Assembly: GCA_012520135.1 (NCBI GenBank)
Contig: JAAYOX010000031.1
Span: 1-7,179, forward strand
Origin: Clostridia bacterium
GTDB lineage: Bacteria > Bacillota > DULZ01
Reading direction: 5' to 3'
DNA length: 7,179 nucleotides
The translations under genes were made by a program, and so were the position numbers. Numbering within the stretch: the stretch's first letter is position 1; every line of letters starts with the position of its first letter. This document shows, piece by piece, positions 5,804-7,179 of this stretch. The notes under the pieces are model-generated. The model was not told the DNA's origin. It saw only the letters and a list, made by a program, of their open reading frames with translations, and did no database searches.

Positions 5804-5887
5804 TTTCCTTTTCACTCTAGTTTCAGGTTCTAGGTGGGGAAAATATGAAGGAGGTGGTAAATAAATTTAAGTAGAGTGTTTGGGAAA
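5804..5887 (+). other. Possible structured leader RNA of the CAP-domain gene
   Basis: Within the leader, CACTCTA (5813-5819) pairs exactly with TAGAGTG (5872-5878), and TTTCC (5804-5808) can pair with GGAAA (5883-5887) outside it. Together they could enclose a 52-base domain containing the purine-rich stretch from about 5831. I could not match this to a known riboswitch class. Inside is a nine-codon frame, ATG 5845 to TAG 5874 (MKEVVNKFK), preceded by AGGTGGGG. The structure is tentative. Confidence 0.25.
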
Positions 5888-5951
5888 GCGTGGGGATAAG
5901 ATTATTAATTCACTAATCCTAATGTCGTAAATAATGAAAGGGGTAACCAAC

Positions 5952-6674
5952 ATGAAATCGGCAAAGATCCTAGTTACGATGGTGATAGCTCTTTCTTTAG
6001 CAGTACTTCCTGTATTGCCTATAGATGGAGCAGACGCAGCAACCAAGTACACGTATAGATATACTAATAATTACTCCTATTCTGTACCTGCTAAAACAAC
6101 GAATTATAAAGTCACTTATACGCTTAAGTATGACCGGGCTACCGGAAAGTACTATCTGGTGCAAGTACCGTCTACAGGTAATCAGACACCAAGCAATCCC
6201 AGTCAGCCCACTAAACCAACCCAACCAAACAATCCTCCGGCACAGCAGCCTGCACCAAGTCAGCCTGCTCCGTCTACACCGGCAACCAACAGCCAGTTTG
6301 AACAGCAGGTGGTGCAATTAGTAAACCAAGAAAGGGCAAAAGCAGGCCTGAAACCGTTGATCCATGATGCACAGTTGTCCCAGGTAGCCAGGGCCAAGTC
6401 ACAGGATATGATCAATAAGGGGTATTTCTCCCACAACTCACCCACTTACGGATCTCCTTTTGATATGATGAAACAATTTGGCATCAGTTACCGGACTGCC
6501 GGGGAGAACATTGCTGCCGGACAGAGAACACCGGCTCAAGTGGTACAAGCTTGGATGAACAGCTCCGGTCACAGGGCCAACATCCTTAACAGCCAATTTA
6601 CCCATATTGGCGTTGGCTATGCCACCGGCGGAAGTTATGGTCATTATTGGACCCAAATGTTCATCGGTAAATAA
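5952..6674 (+). CDS. Secreted CAP/SCP-domain protein (YkwD-like)
   Basis: This 240-residue exported protein has three parts. A signal peptide covers residues 1 to about 29, with a lysine, a hydrophobic core (ILVTMVIALSLAVLPVL) and a probable cut in ADA-A. A tyrosine-rich stretch (about 32-70) has Y at 33, 35, 37, 41 and 43 and later. Next comes a proline/glutamine/threonine linker (about 76-113). The CAP domain (about 115-238) has the usual motifs HNSPT (151-155), GENIA (174-178), SSGHRANILN (194-203) and YWTQMF (232-237), with the conserved H151, E175 and H197 in place. Such proteins are common at the surface or in spores of Firmicutes, but their biochemical role is unsettled. ATG 5952 is favoured because AAAGGGG (5937-5943) lies eight bases before it; an ATG at 5934 precedes that site. 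Confidence 0.92.
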   Translation: MKSAKILVTMVIALSLAVLPVLPIDGADAATKYTYRYTNNYSYSVPAKTTNYKVTYTLKYDRATGKYYLVQVPSTGNQTPSNPSQPTKPTQPNNPPAQQPAPSQPAPSTPATNSQFEQQVVQLVNQERAKAGLKPLIHDAQLSQVARAKSQDMINKGYFSHNSPTYGSPFDMMKQFGISYRTAGENIAAGQRTPAQVVQAWMNSSGHRANILNSQFTHIGVGYATGGSYGHYWTQMFIGK

Positions 6675-6683
6675 ATTATGGAC

Positions 6684-6717
6684 AGGAAACCACAGTTCTT
6701 ATAGGCTGTGGTTTCTT
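6684..6717 (+). terminator. Probable terminator of the CAP gene
   Basis: GAAACCACAG (6686-6695) pairs perfectly with CTGTGGTTTC (6706-6715) around a 10-base loop, 11 bases after the stop codon, with two more possible pairs. The following TTAATACCCTTTTAT is T-rich but lacks a clean T-run, so termination may be partial. Confidence 0.7.
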
Positions 6718-6802
6718 AATACCCTTTTATCTTGATTTTTTTTTTAGTATACTGTAAAGGATAACTACTGAATAGGACAGGTTTAAAAGGGGAGAGATGG
6801 AT

Positions 6803-7179
6803 ATGGGCATGACACTGGCGGAAAAAATTATCAGGGATCATTTAGTTGATGGAGAAATGATCCCGGGTAAAGAGATAGCCATCAGAATCGATCAGACACT
6901 AACTCAGGATGCTACAGGGACTATGGCCTACTTGCAGTTTGAGGCACTTGGTATCCCGAAAGTGAGAACTAAACGCTCCATGAGCTACGTGGACCACAAT
7001 ACCTTGCAAAACGGCTTTGAAAATGCTGATGATCATCGCTTTTTGCAGAGCTTTTCCCGTAAATACGGGTTACATTATTCCCGGGCCGGCAATGGTATTT
7101 GCCATCAGGTTCATTTGGAACGTTTTGCCAAGCCGGGAGAAACCTTGTTAGGGGCAGACAGCCACACTCCAACTGCCGG
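6803..7179 (+). CDS. Aconitate hydratase, N-terminal part (3' truncated by window)
   Basis: The frame stays open to the right edge, giving the first 125 codons of an iron-sulfur isomerase of the aconitase family, which interconverts citrate and isocitrate in the cytoplasm. Visible signatures are the start MGMTLAEKII, the DQTLTQDATGTMAYLQFEAL segment (30-49), SYVDHNT with D64 and H65, AGNGICHQVHLE (95-106) and GADSHTP (117-123), whose D-S-H belongs to the active site. The three cluster cysteines normally lie further on and are not in view. The related LeuC-type isopropylmalate isomerase starts similarly, but the QDATGTMAYLQFEALG segment favours aconitase. ATG 6803 is chosen because GGGGAG (6789-6794) is eight bases away; ATG 6797 is too close to it and ATG 6809 is further. 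No strong promoter is seen upstream; TATACT (6748-6753) is a weak candidate. Confidence 0.87.
   Translation, partial: MGMTLAEKIIRDHLVDGEMIPGKEIAIRIDQTLTQDATGTMAYLQFEALGIPKVRTKRSMSYVDHNTLQNGFENADDHRFLQSFSRKYGLHYSRAGNGICHQVHLERFAKPGETLLGADSHTPTA

Noticed and set aside
5821..5951. Possible cyclic di-AMP or cyclic di-GMP riboswitch before the CAP gene
   Set aside because: I could not find the conserved core segments of either class; only a generic possible long-range helix remains.
6178..6300. Repetitive CCA/CAG-rich DNA that might be a tandem repeat array
   Set aside because: It is explained by the proline/glutamine-rich linker codons of the CAP protein; no exact repeat unit recurs.
5997..6321. 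Open frames of about 100 codons on both strands (5997-6317 minus, 6025-6321 plus) inside the CAP gene
   Set aside because: They are alternate-frame readings of the CAP gene, whose repetitive proline/glutamine linker keeps other frames free of stops. Their products are low-complexity and family-free.
6997..7179. LeuC (3-isopropylmalate dehydratase large subunit) as identity of the last gene
   Set aside because: The visible segments QDATGTMAYLQFEALG and AGNGICHQVHLE fit aconitase better, although the cluster-binding region that would settle it lies outside the window.

Overview
The window looks like chromosomal DNA from an endospore-forming Firmicute, most likely a clostridial lineage (a Peptococcaceae-like organism is my guess, not proven). 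The reasons are a complete cotJA-cotJB-cotJC spore-coat operon, strong GGAGG-type ribosome binding sites, sigma-A-type promoters and many intrinsic terminators. Base composition is moderate and even, and I see no insertion sequences, CRISPR arrays, tRNA or rRNA.

Layout. (1) Positions 2-1698, plus strand: the end of a polar amino acid ABC importer operon, with the solute-binding protein (5' cut), the permease and the ATPase. (2) 1743-2288, plus strand: a stand-alone protein related to the C-terminal domain of pyruvate kinase (COG1751-like), possibly co-transcribed with the importer and possibly also driven by an extended -10 promoter at the end of the ATPase gene. (3) 2289-2487: a convergent intergenic region with a perfect 16-bp inverted repeat and an intrinsic terminator that may work in both directions. 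(4) 2488-3527, minus strand: cotJC, cotJB and cotJA, transcribed in the order JA-JB-JC, with a candidate mother-cell sigma factor promoter in front. (5) 3634-4344, minus strand: a histidine/aspartate-rich protein resembling zinc-dependent phospholipase C-like proteins, ended by a terminator with a UACG tetraloop. (6) 4345-4476: a compact divergent control region with back-to-back TTGACA-N17-TAAGAT promoters and a 19-bp palindrome. (7) 4477-5688, plus strand: an MFS transporter of the fosmidomycin-resistance (Fsr) type. (8) 5952-6674, plus strand: a secreted CAP/SCP (YkwD-like) protein with a long leader. (9) 6803 to the end, plus strand: the N-terminal part of an aconitase that runs off the window.

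No wholly new multi-gene system is evident. The parts most worth a second look are the palindrome-bearing divergent promoter region, the orphan pyruvate-kinase-domain gene behind an amino acid importer, the phospholipase-C-like gene between the spore-coat and efflux genes, and the unexplained 16-bp inverted repeat. Several starts are set here from ribosome binding sites and are shorter than the longest possible reading frame: cotJB (GTG), the MFS gene, the CAP gene and the aconitase.
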